Shown here piece by piece: positions 26,901-35,809 of a stretch of 41,416 bases of DNA. Source of the stretch: Anaerococcus sp. (lineage in GTDB: Bacteria > Bacillota > Clostridia > Tissierellales > Peptoniphilaceae); NCBI RefSeq assembly GCF_022770135.1, contig NZ_JALEIL010000072.1, positions 1 through 41,416 on the forward strand, given 5' to 3'. Under the pieces are notes generated by a model. It was not told the origin of the DNA and did no database searches. It saw only the letters and a program-made list of their open reading frames with translations. How positions within the stretch are numbered: the first letter of the stretch is position 1; the number at the start of each line of letters is the position of its first letter. Both the position numbers and the translations under genes were made by a program.

Positions 26901-27287
26901 ATGAGAAAAGATCTTGTTAAGGAGAGAATCTTACTAGCAATCAGCGCCGTATTTCTTTTGATAAACTTAGTTATAAATTATTTTCCAATAGCTAATTCAA
27001 AGATAATCCTACTAATAGTTCTAGCTTGGCTTCCAATAATATTTTTAAATAAAGAAATCGAACTAGATATTACGATCAAAGAAAGGTTAAAGATTAACCT
27101 AACTTCATTTCTAATAGAAGTCCTTATAATACTAGTCTCAGCCTTTATCTTTGCTAGAGGGGCTCGATGGAGCTCTTTACTAGAAGAAAACAATCTTATA
27201 AGTGTGTATATGCTAAATGGCATGTTAATAATCCAAGAATTGATCAAATATTTTTATATCTTGAGGAAGAATCCCTTTCGCAAATAA
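26901..27287 (+). CDS. Small four-helix membrane protein, unknown
   Basis: Not recognised. The start is placed at the ATG at 26901 because AAAGGAGG stands six bases before it, giving 128 aa rather than the longer frame from 26865. Four hydrophobic segments are clear: LLAISAVFLLINLVINYF (about 10-28), IILLIVLAWLPIIFL (about 35-50), LTSFLIEVLIILVSAFIFA (about 68-87) and SVYMLNGMLIIQELIKYFYI (about 100-120). Ends are basic on the cytosolic side. It is a lone gene between the leftward treB and the leftward YkvI-like gene; no function can be proposed from the setting. Confidence 0.65.
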   Translation: MRKDLVKERILLAISAVFLLINLVINYFPIANSKIILLIVLAWLPIIFLNKEIELDITIKERLKINLTSFLIEVLIILVSAFIFARGARWSSLLEENNLISVYMLNGMLIIQELIKYFYILRKNPFRK

Positions 27288-27290
27288 AAT

Positions 27291-27307
27291 AGAGGAGGCT
27301 ATCCTCT
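27291..27307. terminator. Weak bidirectional terminator
   Basis: AGAGGA/TCCTCT stem of six pairs with a 5-base loop between the convergent orphan membrane gene and the YkvI-like gene. T-tracts on both sides are interrupted. Confidence 0.4.
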
Positions 27308-27341
27308 CTTATAGCTTCCCCTAAATTCAAATTAATTTATC

Positions 27342-28586
27342 TTATTCTTCATTTTCTTCGTCCAAGATTTCTTGAACGGCTTCTTCAGATTTTTCTATCA
27401 TATCCTTATTTTCTATATGACTTCTTTCTATAAGTCTTTTGAGTTTTTCCTTATCTTCTTTTGTATATTCCATATCTTCATCTAGTTTCTTTCTCATATA
27501 GTGATTGATGGCAAATCTTCTGATATTTTCGTACTTGATAGAAGTTCTTTCCTTATGATAAGCGAAAAGTAAAACAACTAGCATGATGATTCCAGCATAA
27601 CCTATGATTGGGTAAAATACTGAAACAAGCTTTTTAAATCCTCCAAAACTTAGGATAAATCCTGCAAGGGTTATAGTCACGAGAAGAATCTTAAACTTCC
27701 TCTCTTCTCCTCCAGAAAATCTACGAGCCAAGGCGTAGAAAAGAGAAATTCCCGTGTTAAAGATCATACCAAATATTACTACAGCCATGAGAGTTCCAAG
27801 GATTGGACTTATATCTTCTATTACATAAAGCATTGGTATATCGAGATCTTTTACTTCTTCTATTCTTATAAACAAAGTAAGAACAATAAGAATTCCCAAT
27901 ATTCCTACTAGGAGCCCTCCTACAAGGCCTCCTCTACCTGCTTCACCTGTATTAAGCTCATCTCCACCTAAAACTAGGGCCATAGATACAGCAGTCATTA
28001 TTGACATTCCAAAATAGTTAAATAAGGAAAGAGTAACACTTGAGAAGTTGCTTGGTAGACTCCTTGCCACAAGATCTAGGCTTTTCCAGTCTGGTGTGAA
28101 GTGGATAAAGGTGTAGATTGAAGCGATTAGGGTAAAGACTAGGATTAACGGAGTAAAAGATCCTATAATCTGGCTAACTTTCTCAAAATCTAGCATGCCT
28201 ACAACTATAATTAGCACCGTACAAATCACAGCTCCCAACCAATTTGGTGTGCCAAAGGCCTGGTTTAAGTTTGAACCTGCTCCTGCAATCATTACAAAAC
28301 CTATTACAAAGCAAGTAAATATCAAAGATAAGTCCATAAATTTACTTATAACTTTGTTTGTAATCTCATCAAAAACTTCCGAATGGTCATTTGCCAAATA
28401 ATGGCTACCGAGTTGAAGTAGGAGTCCTCCTATTAACATATGTAAAAACGCGAGTACTACTACTCCGACTATGCCAGGAATACCCATAGAAACAAAATAC
28501 TGCATAAGCTCTTGGCCTGATGCAAGTCCTGCTCCTGTGATTACGCCTACATAGGCTAACATTATTCTAATAATTTTTTTATTCAT
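27342..28586 (-). CDS. YkvI-like membrane transporter
   Basis: Polytopic membrane protein of 414 aa resembling the YkvI family, distant relatives of APC-type (LeuT-fold) amino acid carriers. The N-terminal helix pair YVGVITGAGLASGQELMQYF (residues 13-32) has the glycine-rich break typical of this fold, and about ten to eleven helices follow. The last 70 residues are a soluble, charged, predicted helical tail (RRFAINHYMRKKLDEDMEY and beyond). Substrate unknown. Stands alone with 217 AT-rich bases upstream holding no further gene. Confidence 0.75.
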   Translation of the reverse strand: MNKKIIRIMLAYVGVITGAGLASGQELMQYFVSMGIPGIVGVVVLAFLHMLIGGLLLQLGSHYLANDHSEVFDEITNKVISKFMDLSLIFTCFVIGFVMIAGAGSNLNQAFGTPNWLGAVICTVLIIVVGMLDFEKVSQIIGSFTPLILVFTLIASIYTFIHFTPDWKSLDLVARSLPSNFSSVTLSLFNYFGMSIMTAVSMALVLGGDELNTGEAGRGGLVGGLLVGILGILIVLTLFIRIEEVKDLDIPMLYVIEDISPILGTLMAVVIFGMIFNTGISLFYALARRFSGGEERKFKILLVTITLAGFILSFGGFKKLVSVFYPIIGYAGIIMLVVLLFAYHKERTSIKYENIRRFAINHYMRKKLDEDMEYTKEDKEKLKRLIERSHIENKDMIEKSEEAVQEILDEENEE

Positions 28587-28806
28587 AATTCCTCCACTTT
28601 ACTATGATACTGTTTTTTAATTAGTATTCAAATATATATATTTTTACAAATTTAATTATTTTTTATATTTACTTCTTCGTTTTATTCAAAATTTTGGTAA
28701 GTTTTGAAGAATTTTCAATTTTTCTTAAGATTTTTTATGCAAAATTCTAATATTCGGGTATAAACATAGAGTCAACCTTATTCGAACTAAAAGACAAGGA
28801 GAAATG

Positions 28807-29757
28807 ATGGAAAAACAAAAAAAGAGCAAGAAGACCGATCTTTTGGCCAAATTAGGTCTTTTGATTACGGCCATACTTTGGGGTTCTTCCCTAACAGTTG
28901 TTAAGCAAACATCCGATACCTTTAATCCTAACTTTATTTTGATGATTAGGTTCGGTTTGTCAGCAATAATTCTTGCTATTATATTTCACAAGAAAATTAG
29001 AGAATCTAGTAAGCACGATCTTAAGATTGGACTTATCATAGGAGTCTTCCTCTTTATGGCTTATTCATCTCAGACTTTGGGAGTAACATACGCGGATCCT
29101 GGTAGGAGCGCCTTTCTTTCAGCATCATATTGTGTAATAGTTCCTTTTCTAGCCTGGGCTGTAACTAAAGTTAGGCCAGATAAGTTTAACATAGCTGCAG
29201 CGATTATCGCAGTAATCGGTATTTATTTTATATCCAAATCTGGAGTAGAACCTGGAACATCAATATTCGATGCTGATAAGGAAATGCTTCTTGGAGACGG
29301 CCTTGCCCTACTAAGTGGTTTCCTCTTTGCAGCCCACATAGTTGCTGTAAGTGTCTTATCTGAAGGGAAAGACCCAATACTTATGACAATCTTCCAATTC
29401 ACCTCTGCAGCCATTGTAGCAGCAATCGTGACCTTCACTATGGAAGATAACTCAAATATCGTAGTTAATGGCAATGGACCATACCTAGAGCTTGCTTATC
29501 TTGCGATTTTCTGTACAACAGTTGCCCTACTTCTACAAAATATAGGTCAAAAGTACACAGACGAATCGTCAGCAGCAATTATCCTAGGTTTTGAATCAGT
29601 CTTTGGTATTCTAATTCCAGTAATGCTAGGAATAGAAAAGCTAACTGTTAATTCAATTATTGGCTTTATCATGATCTTTATAGCGATTATAATTTCAGAA
29701 ACTAAGCTTTCTTTCATATTCGGAAATAAGGAAGAGGAAAAAGAAAAAACTAAATAA
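28807..29757 (+). CDS. EamA/DMT-family transporter
   Basis: Ten-helix drug/metabolite exporter of the EamA type, about 316 aa. Two repeats are visible: helices 1-5 (LLITAILWGSSLTVVKQTS to IAAAIIAVIGIYFISKSG) and 6-10 (GDGLALLSGFLFAAHIVAVS to SIIGFIMIFIAIIISE). The motif TYADPGRSAFLSASYCVIVPF in helix 4 is typical of the amino-acid/metabolite exporter group. Two ATG codons are back to back; AAGGAG is two bases from the first and five from the second, so the second (28807) is favoured. Transported compound unknown. No partner genes nearby. Confidence 0.85.
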   Translation: MEKQKKSKKTDLLAKLGLLITAILWGSSLTVVKQTSDTFNPNFILMIRFGLSAIILAIIFHKKIRESSKHDLKIGLIIGVFLFMAYSSQTLGVTYADPGRSAFLSASYCVIVPFLAWAVTKVRPDKFNIAAAIIAVIGIYFISKSGVEPGTSIFDADKEMLLGDGLALLSGFLFAAHIVAVSVLSEGKDPILMTIFQFTSAAIVAAIVTFTMEDNSNIVVNGNGPYLELAYLAIFCTTVALLLQNIGQKYTDESSAAIILGFESVFGILIPVMLGIEKLTVNSIIGFIMIFIAIIISETKLSFIFGNKEEEKEKTK

Positions 29758-29772
29758 TAAAATTCGTAAAGT

Positions 29773-29809
29773 AAAACTGCCCTGTGGGATTAACCTGCAG
29801 GGCAGTTTT
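29773..29809. terminator. Strong bidirectional terminator
   Basis: AAAACTGCCCTG/CAGGGCAGTTTT, 12 perfect pairs with a 13-base loop, between the convergent EamA gene and oppA. Confidence 0.88.
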
Positions 29810-29829
29810 TGGAGGGAAAACTGTTTATC

Positions 29830-31491
29830 TTAGAATCCTTCTGCACCTTTGTAGAAGAAGTATCCTAGTGGTGTGTAGTATAGGCCTTTGATGTTTGGTT
29901 TCATCATATAAGAGTTGTTGTAGAAGTATAATGGTGCAACTACGTTATCTTCTCCTATAAGAATATCTTCAGCCTTGTGCATATTTTCCATTCTTTCGTC
30001 TGGATCTGATGTTGCTTTGGCAGCTTTTACGTAATTGTCGAACTCTGGGTTTTTGTATTGAGCGTCGTTATTTCCACCGCCTGTTAGCCACATATCTATA
30101 AAGCTCATTGGATCGTTATAATCTGCTATCCAACCGTGTCTTGCTATGTTGTAGTTTCCTTCTTTTCTTTCTTTGAGGAATACATTCCAGTCTTGGTTTT
30201 GTAGGTTAACTTGTACACCTAGATTTTCTTGCCACATATTTTGTAGGGCTTCTGCTATAGCCTTGTGGTTTTCATCAGTGTTATACAAGTAATCGATTTG
30301 TGGGAAGCCTTCGCCATCTTTGTAGCCTGCTTCTTCCATTAGCTTCTTAGCTTCTTCGATATTTTTCTCGTAATCTTCGTCATTTATAGAGTAATAATCT
30401 CCACCAACTGTTCTAAAGTCATCTCCTTCAGCTCCCTTGGCATCATATACTCCAGATGGAACGTAGGCTGTAGCTGGCTCTTGACCTTGGCCTGTAACTT
30501 GGTTTACGATGAAGTTTCTATCTATTGCTAGAGAGAAGGCCTTTCTAACTTTTGGATCGTTGAATGGTTCTTTTTCAGTATTGAAGCATACGAAGTATGT
30601 TCCAACATATGGTTTGATCTTAAGTTCTTTTGTATCTAGAAGTTTTTGAATTTCTTCTTGTGGAACTGAGTTTATGAAGTCCAAGTCTCCTGACCTATAA
30701 GAAGCATAGATTGCATTTTGGTCATCTTGAAGGTGGAAAGCTAGCTTTTCTGCCTTAACTGAGTCTTGATCGTAGTATTCTGGGTTTTTGACCATAGATA
30801 AAGTAGAGTTGTGGTCCCATTTTTCTAGCTTATAAGCTCCATTAGATACTAGGGTTTCTGGGCTATTTGTCCAAGTTTTGTTAGCTTCGATGATGTCTTT
30901 TCTCACTGGCATTACTGCAGGGAAGGCACAGATTTCTTCGAAGTATGGACATTTTACATTAAGATTAACTACAAATGTTTTTGGATCTGGTGCAGAGATA
31001 TCGAGCTTTTTCTCATCATAACCCTTTACCATATCTAGCATATACTCATAGTCTGCTCCTGTAGCAGGATCTACTAGTCTGTTCCAAGAATATACGAAGT
31101 CATCTGCTGTAATATCTTTTCCGTCAGACCACTTGGCATCTCTTAGCTTGAAGGTCCAGGTCAAACCGTCATCTGATACTTCCCAGCTTTCTGCTATACC
31201 AGGTTTAAGGACTGCATTACCTTCCCCATCGTCATCCCATCTGATTAGAGATTCGAATAGGTGGGATATCATAATAGCTCCATCTACTGAAGTGTTGAGG
31301 GCTGGGTCTATTGAGTCAGGCTCGCTTGCTATGTTGATGTCTAGGACTCCGTCCTTCTTTCCTTCTTCTTCATTTACTACTGCTTGGTTGTTATCATTTC
31401 CATCACTTGCCTTATCATTATTTCCACCGCAGGCAGAAAATATCATTGACAAGCTCAGTAAGCCTATTAATAATTTACTCTTTGCTTTCAT
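29830..31491 (-). CDS. oppA: Oligopeptide-binding lipoprotein
   Basis: Extracellular peptide receptor of the Opp ABC system (SBP_bac_5). The 553-aa precursor has a lipoprotein signal with lipobox LSMIFSAC, so the mature protein starts at Cys21, followed by a G/N/D-rich tether. Domain marks include EPDSIDPALNTSVDGAIMISHLFESL near 57-82, TWTFKLRDAKWSDGKDITADDFVYSW near 131-156 and FNDPKVRKAFSLAIDR near 311-326. Last gene of oppBCDFA; its AGGAG ribosome site lies in the last codons of oppF. The final position is common for the receptor, which is needed in excess. Confidence 0.95.
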   Translation of the reverse strand: MKAKSKLLIGLLSLSMIFSACGGNNDKASDGNDNNQAVVNEEEGKKDGVLDINIASEPDSIDPALNTSVDGAIMISHLFESLIRWDDDGEGNAVLKPGIAESWEVSDDGLTWTFKLRDAKWSDGKDITADDFVYSWNRLVDPATGADYEYMLDMVKGYDEKKLDISAPDPKTFVVNLNVKCPYFEEICAFPAVMPVRKDIIEANKTWTNSPETLVSNGAYKLEKWDHNSTLSMVKNPEYYDQDSVKAEKLAFHLQDDQNAIYASYRSGDLDFINSVPQEEIQKLLDTKELKIKPYVGTYFVCFNTEKEPFNDPKVRKAFSLAIDRNFIVNQVTGQGQEPATAYVPSGVYDAKGAEGDDFRTVGGDYYSINDEDYEKNIEEAKKLMEEAGYKDGEGFPQIDYLYNTDENHKAIAEALQNMWQENLGVQVNLQNQDWNVFLKERKEGNYNIARHGWIADYNDPMSFIDMWLTGGGNNDAQYKNPEFDNYVKAAKATSDPDERMENMHKAEDILIGEDNVVAPLYFYNNSYMMKPNIKGLYYTPLGYFFYKGAEGF

Positions 31492-31492
31492 T

Positions 31493-32476
31493 TTAAAATT
31501 CTCCTATATTGTGGCAACTTGCAAAGTGGCCACTTTCATACTCTTTAAATTCAGGTTCTTTACTCTTACAAATATCTGTAGCATACAAGCATCTTTCGTG
31601 GAATCTACATCCTTTTGGTGGATTGATTGCTGATGGGACTTCTCCTTTTAGTTTAATCCTTTCCATAGATCTTGTCTTTTCTGGATCTGGTATTGGGATT
31701 GCTGTAAGAAGTGACTGAGTATATGGATGGAGAGGATTTTCGTATAGCCTTTCGCTATCTACTAGCTCTACCATCTTTCCCAAATACATAACGCCTATCC
31801 TATCCGAAATATGTTTGACTACCGATAGGTCATGGGCTATGAACATATATGTAAGCCCGCTGTCTTTTTGCATGTCTTGGAGCATGTTTACAATTTGTGC
31901 TTGGATCGATACGTCAAGGGCACTTATGGGCTCGTCACAGACTATAAATTCTGGCTCTACCGCAAGGGCTCTTGCTATTCCTATCCTTTGCTGTTGGCCT
32001 CCCGAAAACTCGTGAGGATACCTATTGGAATGCTCCTCGTTTAGTCCTACCTTCCTTAACAGTTCATTGATTCTGTCCCTCCTGTTTTTTTTGTAAAGTC
32101 CATGGATGTCCAAGGCCTCTCCAACAATTTCAGCTACTGTCATCCTAGGATCTAGGGAAGCTGATGGGTCTTGGAAGATTATTTGCATCTTTCTCCTCAA
32201 CTTATACATATCAGCCTTAATATCTTTATCACTATCAAAAATCGTCTCACCATCATAGATGATCTGTCCACTAGTTGGTTCGTGTAGTCTAAGAATTGTC
32301 CTTCCCAGACTAGTCTTACCACAACCGGACTCTCCTACAATTCCTAGGGTCTCTCCCTTGTTTATAAAAAACGATACATCATCGACTGCGTGGACTTTCG
32401 CCGTATTGTTAAAGCTTGTAGAAACTGTAAAGTGTTTTACTAGATTATTTACTATTAATAATTTCTCATCTTGCAT
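31493..32476 (-). CDS. oppF: Oligopeptide ABC transporter ATPase OppF
   Basis: One of two ATPases energising peptide uptake. In 327 aa: Walker A GESGCGKTS near 45, Q-loop IFQDPSASLDPR near 99, signature FSGGQQQRIGIARAL near 158, Walker B FIVCDEPISALD near 177 and the switch histidine in MFIAHDLSVVKH near 212. The C-terminal oligopeptide/dipeptide extension ends with GCRFHERCLYATDICKSKEP, whose cysteines match the cluster-binding pattern of this family. Overlaps oppD by eleven bases. Confidence 0.95.
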   Translation of the reverse strand: MQDEKLLIVNNLVKHFTVSTSFNNTAKVHAVDDVSFFINKGETLGIVGESGCGKTSLGRTILRLHEPTSGQIIYDGETIFDSDKDIKADMYKLRRKMQIIFQDPSASLDPRMTVAEIVGEALDIHGLYKKNRRDRINELLRKVGLNEEHSNRYPHEFSGGQQQRIGIARALAVEPEFIVCDEPISALDVSIQAQIVNMLQDMQKDSGLTYMFIAHDLSVVKHISDRIGVMYLGKMVELVDSERLYENPLHPYTQSLLTAIPIPDPEKTRSMERIKLKGEVPSAINPPKGCRFHERCLYATDICKSKEPEFKEYESGHFASCHNIGEF

Positions 32477-33464
32477 TTAAAAGCTCCTTTACATGAAGGA
32501 AGCACTTGGACCTGTGTCCATCTCCTAGTTCAATCATAGGAGGTTCTTTTCTTAGGCAGATATTCATACATGACTCACATCTTGTAGAAAATCCACATCC
32601 TTCTGGTGGATTTAGCATATCTACTGGCACTCCCTTGATACTTTCAAGCCTTGTCTTATCATCTACGTCAATCCTTGGCATAGATTTAAGAAGGCCCTTG
32701 GTATAAGGATGGCTTGGCCTATAGAATATATCGTCAACACTCCCCTGCTCTACAATTCTTCCTGCATACATTACACTAACCGTGTCACATATTTGAGCAA
32801 CTACAGCCAGATTGTGAGTGATAAAAATTACGCTCATCCTATTTTTTTCTTGTATATCTTTGATAAGTTCAAGAATCTGAGCCTGGATTGTAACGTCTAG
32901 GGCTGTAGTTGGCTCATCTGCTATAAGGATATCGGGCTTACAAATCAGCCCCATCCCAATCATAACTCTCTGTCTCATACCTCCAGAAAGTTCGTGAGGG
33001 TATTGTTTCATTCGTCTTTCTGGATTTGAAATTCCTACAAGATCTAGCATTTCCACTGCCAAATCATAGGCTTCTTTCTTGCTTTTGTCCTTGTGAACTA
33101 GGACAGCTTCCATAAGCTGGTTACCTATAGTATAAACTGGGTTAAGGCAGGTCATCGGATTTTGGAAGATCATGGAGCACTTAGCTCCCCTAAAAGATGA
33201 CATTTGTTTTTTGTCATAGTCTAGGACATTTTCTCCCTTGTATAGGATCTTCCCGTTTTTTACCTTGCCTGGACTTTGTAAAAGTCCCATAATCCCATAA
33301 CTTTCTACTGATTTACCAGAACCTGATTCTCCAACAATCCCCATGATTTCATTCTCATGGAGGGTGTAGCTAATAGAATCTACCGCCTTTACCTCTCCTA
33401 CCGGAGTGTAGAAGGAAATACTCAAGTCCTCAATTTTTAACATTTCTTTATCTAAATTTTCCAT
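32466..33464 (-). CDS. oppD: Oligopeptide ABC transporter ATPase OppD
   Basis: Partner ATPase of OppF, 332 aa. Walker A GESGSGKS near 44, IFQNPMTCLNPVY near 97, signature LSGGMRQRVMIGMGL near 158, Walker B ILIADEPTTALD near 178, switch histidine in VIFITHNLAVV near 213. The C-terminal extension with GCGFSTRCESCMNICLRKEPP carries the four-cysteine family motif. Heterodimeric use of OppD and OppF is standard for this transporter class. Confidence 0.95.
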   Translation of the reverse strand: MENLDKEMLKIEDLSISFYTPVGEVKAVDSISYTLHENEIMGIVGESGSGKSVESYGIMGLLQSPGKVKNGKILYKGENVLDYDKKQMSSFRGAKCSMIFQNPMTCLNPVYTIGNQLMEAVLVHKDKSKKEAYDLAVEMLDLVGISNPERRMKQYPHELSGGMRQRVMIGMGLICKPDILIADEPTTALDVTIQAQILELIKDIQEKNRMSVIFITHNLAVVAQICDTVSVMYAGRIVEQGSVDDIFYRPSHPYTKGLLKSMPRIDVDDKTRLESIKGVPVDMLNPPEGCGFSTRCESCMNICLRKEPPMIELGDGHRSKCFLHVKELLNAR

Positions 33465-33470
33465 AATAAC

Positions 33471-34496
33471 CTACTTTTTAAGCCTTGGATCTAGGGCATC
33501 TCTTAGTCCATCTGCGAACACGTTCAAGGATAAAAACATAAGAGATAATATCAATGAAGGAAGGATTAGCCTGTAAGCATAGGAGTAAATTCCTCCCAAG
33601 GCATCTGCTGCAAGAGCTCCAAGAGATGTCATAGGAGCTGAAACTCCTATACCTAAGAATGATAAGAAGGACTCTAGGAAAATCGCAGAAGGTATTTGCA
33701 TGGCTGTCATTACTATGACTTGGCCTATACAGTTTGGGAAAAGGTGCCTTCTTATAATCCTTCTCTTTGATCCTCCCAAGGCCTCGACTGCTGTTACGAA
33801 CTCTTGTTTCTTGAGCATTAGTACTTGTCCTCTTATAATCCTCGCCGTTCCTACCCAATAGAGTAGGGCGAAAGCAATAAATATCGATATAAGAGCAGGT
33901 CCCAGGACTCCGACTTTCTTGGCGAAGTCTGAAGTAGATGAGTTTACATATGATTTGAGTGGTTGAGATATTCCTATAGATAATAATATTACTACCAGGA
34001 CATCTGGTATAGAATAAATCAAATCTAAGATTCTCATCATCACCGCATCTACTTTTCCTCCGAAATATCCTGAAATAGAACCGTAAATAGTCCCAATGAT
34101 TAAAACTATCAGTGAAGCAAAGACTCCAACTATGAGAGAAACTCTTGTTCCATACATTGTACGAACCATAATATTTCTACCTAGCTTATCTGTTCCAAAA
34201 GGATATTTGAGACAAGGAAAAAGATTCTCATCTCCCCTAAACTGGGTCGTGTAATCTCCTTCTACAAAGAGTGGTCCTAGGAAGGCAAAGATAAAAATGA
34301 TTATCAGAAATCCTAAGGATATCATGGCCACTTTGTTTGCCTTAAGTCTTCTTTTCGCATCTTGGAAGTAGGAAGTTGATGGCGCTTTACTTATAAAATT
34401 TTCCTTTTGACTTTCACTTGCAAGCTCGAAATCATCTGAGCTTAGGTCAAAGTCTTCTAATTTTAATTTTTTATTTAATGATAAAATATTATCCAT
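33471..34496 (-). CDS. oppC: Oligopeptide ABC transporter permease OppC
   Basis: Membrane subunit, 341 aa, with a 75-residue cytosolic N-terminus, an N-terminal helix (AMISLGFLIIIFIFAFLG-type, about 74-92) and five further helices in the binding-protein-dependent permease domain. The ATPase-contact EAA loop EALGGSKRRIIRRHLFPN is near residue 242. Located between oppB (one-base gap) and oppD (six bases). Pairs with OppB to form the channel. Confidence 0.95.
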   Translation of the reverse strand: MDNILSLNKKLKLEDFDLSSDDFELASESQKENFISKAPSTSYFQDAKRRLKANKVAMISLGFLIIIFIFAFLGPLFVEGDYTTQFRGDENLFPCLKYPFGTDKLGRNIMVRTMYGTRVSLIVGVFASLIVLIIGTIYGSISGYFGGKVDAVMMRILDLIYSIPDVLVVILLSIGISQPLKSYVNSSTSDFAKKVGVLGPALISIFIAFALLYWVGTARIIRGQVLMLKKQEFVTAVEALGGSKRRIIRRHLFPNCIGQVIVMTAMQIPSAIFLESFLSFLGIGVSAPMTSLGALAADALGGIYSYAYRLILPSLILSLMFLSLNVFADGLRDALDPRLKK

Positions 34497-34497
34497 A

Positions 34498-35427
34498 TCA
34501 TTCTCCCTTACTCAAGTCTATCCTTGGGTCTATGAAGGTGTAGAGTATGTCTACTACGAGATTCATAACTATAACCATAAAGGCAAAAAACAAAGTTGTC
34601 GCCATAATTATCGGATAGTCTCTATTTAGAACTGAGTTTATAAAGTATCTTCCAAGTCCTTGGACAGAAAACACTGACTCAACTACCATAGACCCTGTAA
34701 TAATTCCAGCTGTGAGAGGTCCTAGATAGGTGAGAACTGGTATAAAAGCATTCTTTAAAGCATGCTTAAACAAAACCTTCCTTTCTGAAACTCCCTTAGC
34801 TCTGGCAGTCCTTATATAATCTTGTCCGATAGCATCTAGCATAGAAGATCTTGAAAGTCTTGCTATATAACACATAGGATAAAATCCTAGAGAAAAGCAA
34901 GGCATTATGTAAGATTTCCAGCTATCAAGACCCATAGTTGGTAGAACTTTTAACTTAACTCCAAATAGTAAAAGTAAAAGTGTAGCTACAACAAAACCTG
35001 GTGCAGAAATTCCTATGGTTGTTAGAACTCTTAGGAAGGAATCGAGTCCCTCATCCCTATGGTAGGCTGCAAGAGATCCTAAAGGAACTCCCACAAGAGT
35101 CGCCCATAAGAGAGCAATAAGTCCTAACTTAACACTAGTTGGAAGCATCTCTTTTATAATATCAATAACAGGTCTGTCTTTTTGCATCTTCAAAGATACT
35201 CCAAACTCTCCCTTGGCTGCATTTACAATAAATTTCTTAAGTTGAACCAAATAAGGTTCATCCAAGCCGTACTTTTTGTTCAAAGCTTCTAGTACCTCTG
35301 GTGATTGCATTTTCTCACTTGCAAATGGTGATCCTGGAACTAATTTCATCAGAAAAAAAGTTATACAGGTTACAAGAAGCAACACTGCCACAGCTTGTAA
35401 GATTCTTTTAATTATGTACTTAAACAT
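34498..35427 (-). CDS. oppB: Oligopeptide ABC transporter permease OppB
   Basis: Membrane subunit, 309 aa, six helices. The opening FKYIIKRILQAVAVLLLVTCITFFLM with GSPF near residue 32 is typical of OppB/DppB, and the EAA loop ARAKGVSERKVLFKHALKNAFI is near residue 208. First gene of oppBCDFA, directly behind a good promoter at 35450-35478 and an AGGAGGAGG ribosome site. Confidence 0.95.
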   Translation of the reverse strand: MFKYIIKRILQAVAVLLLVTCITFFLMKLVPGSPFASEKMQSPEVLEALNKKYGLDEPYLVQLKKFIVNAAKGEFGVSLKMQKDRPVIDIIKEMLPTSVKLGLIALLWATLVGVPLGSLAAYHRDEGLDSFLRVLTTIGISAPGFVVATLLLLLFGVKLKVLPTMGLDSWKSYIMPCFSLGFYPMCYIARLSRSSMLDAIGQDYIRTARAKGVSERKVLFKHALKNAFIPVLTYLGPLTAGIITGSMVVESVFSVQGLGRYFINSVLNRDYPIIMATTLFFAFMVIVMNLVVDILYTFIDPRIDLSKGE

Positions 35428-35449
35428 TTCCTCCTCCTTGTTGTGAATA

Positions 35450-35478
35450 ATTATATACTATATCGCAATAAATTGCAA
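35450..35478 (-). promoter_or_regulatory. Promoter of oppBCDFA
   Basis: Minus-strand TTGCAA (35478-35473), 17 bp, TATAAT (35455-35450). The -35 end is part of a small inverted repeat GCAAT-TT-ATTGC, a possible operator. The remaining gap up to 35770 (about 290 bases) is AT-rich with no gene or clear structure. Confidence 0.75.
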
Positions 35479-35770
35479 GCATGATAAAGAAGTTAAGTGA
35501 AATGGTTACCAAGTGTATGCTTAGGGCATTTGGAGGACTTATCTTCCATTTTTTATTTCAAAATATATTTTCAAAAGTTTATTTTTAAATTATTTTCTTG
35601 ATTTTATTTAATAATTTGAATATTTTTGCTTTTTTACTTTAGATTTTGAGGAATTTATGTAAGAAATTATCACATAATTATTGCAAAGTTTTAACTTTTT
35701 TAAATTAATTTGCCTATCTTCTTAGTTAAGTCAAGGTCAAAATCTAATGTTCTCTAAAAATTTCCAAGTT

Positions 35771-35804
35771 AAAAGCACTCAGACTTTTATAGCCGAGTGC
35801 TTTT
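35771..35804. terminator. Terminator of the zinc operon
   Basis: AAAAGCACTC/GAGTGCTTTT, ten perfect pairs, 14-base loop, six bases past the last stop codon of the leftward histidine-triad gene. Confidence 0.8.
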
Positions 35805-35809
35805 TTGTT

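Noticed and set aside
35479..35770. A short rightward frame starting near 35516
   Set aside because: About 23 codons with no ribosome site and no similarity to a known peptide; composition is that of the AT-rich gap.
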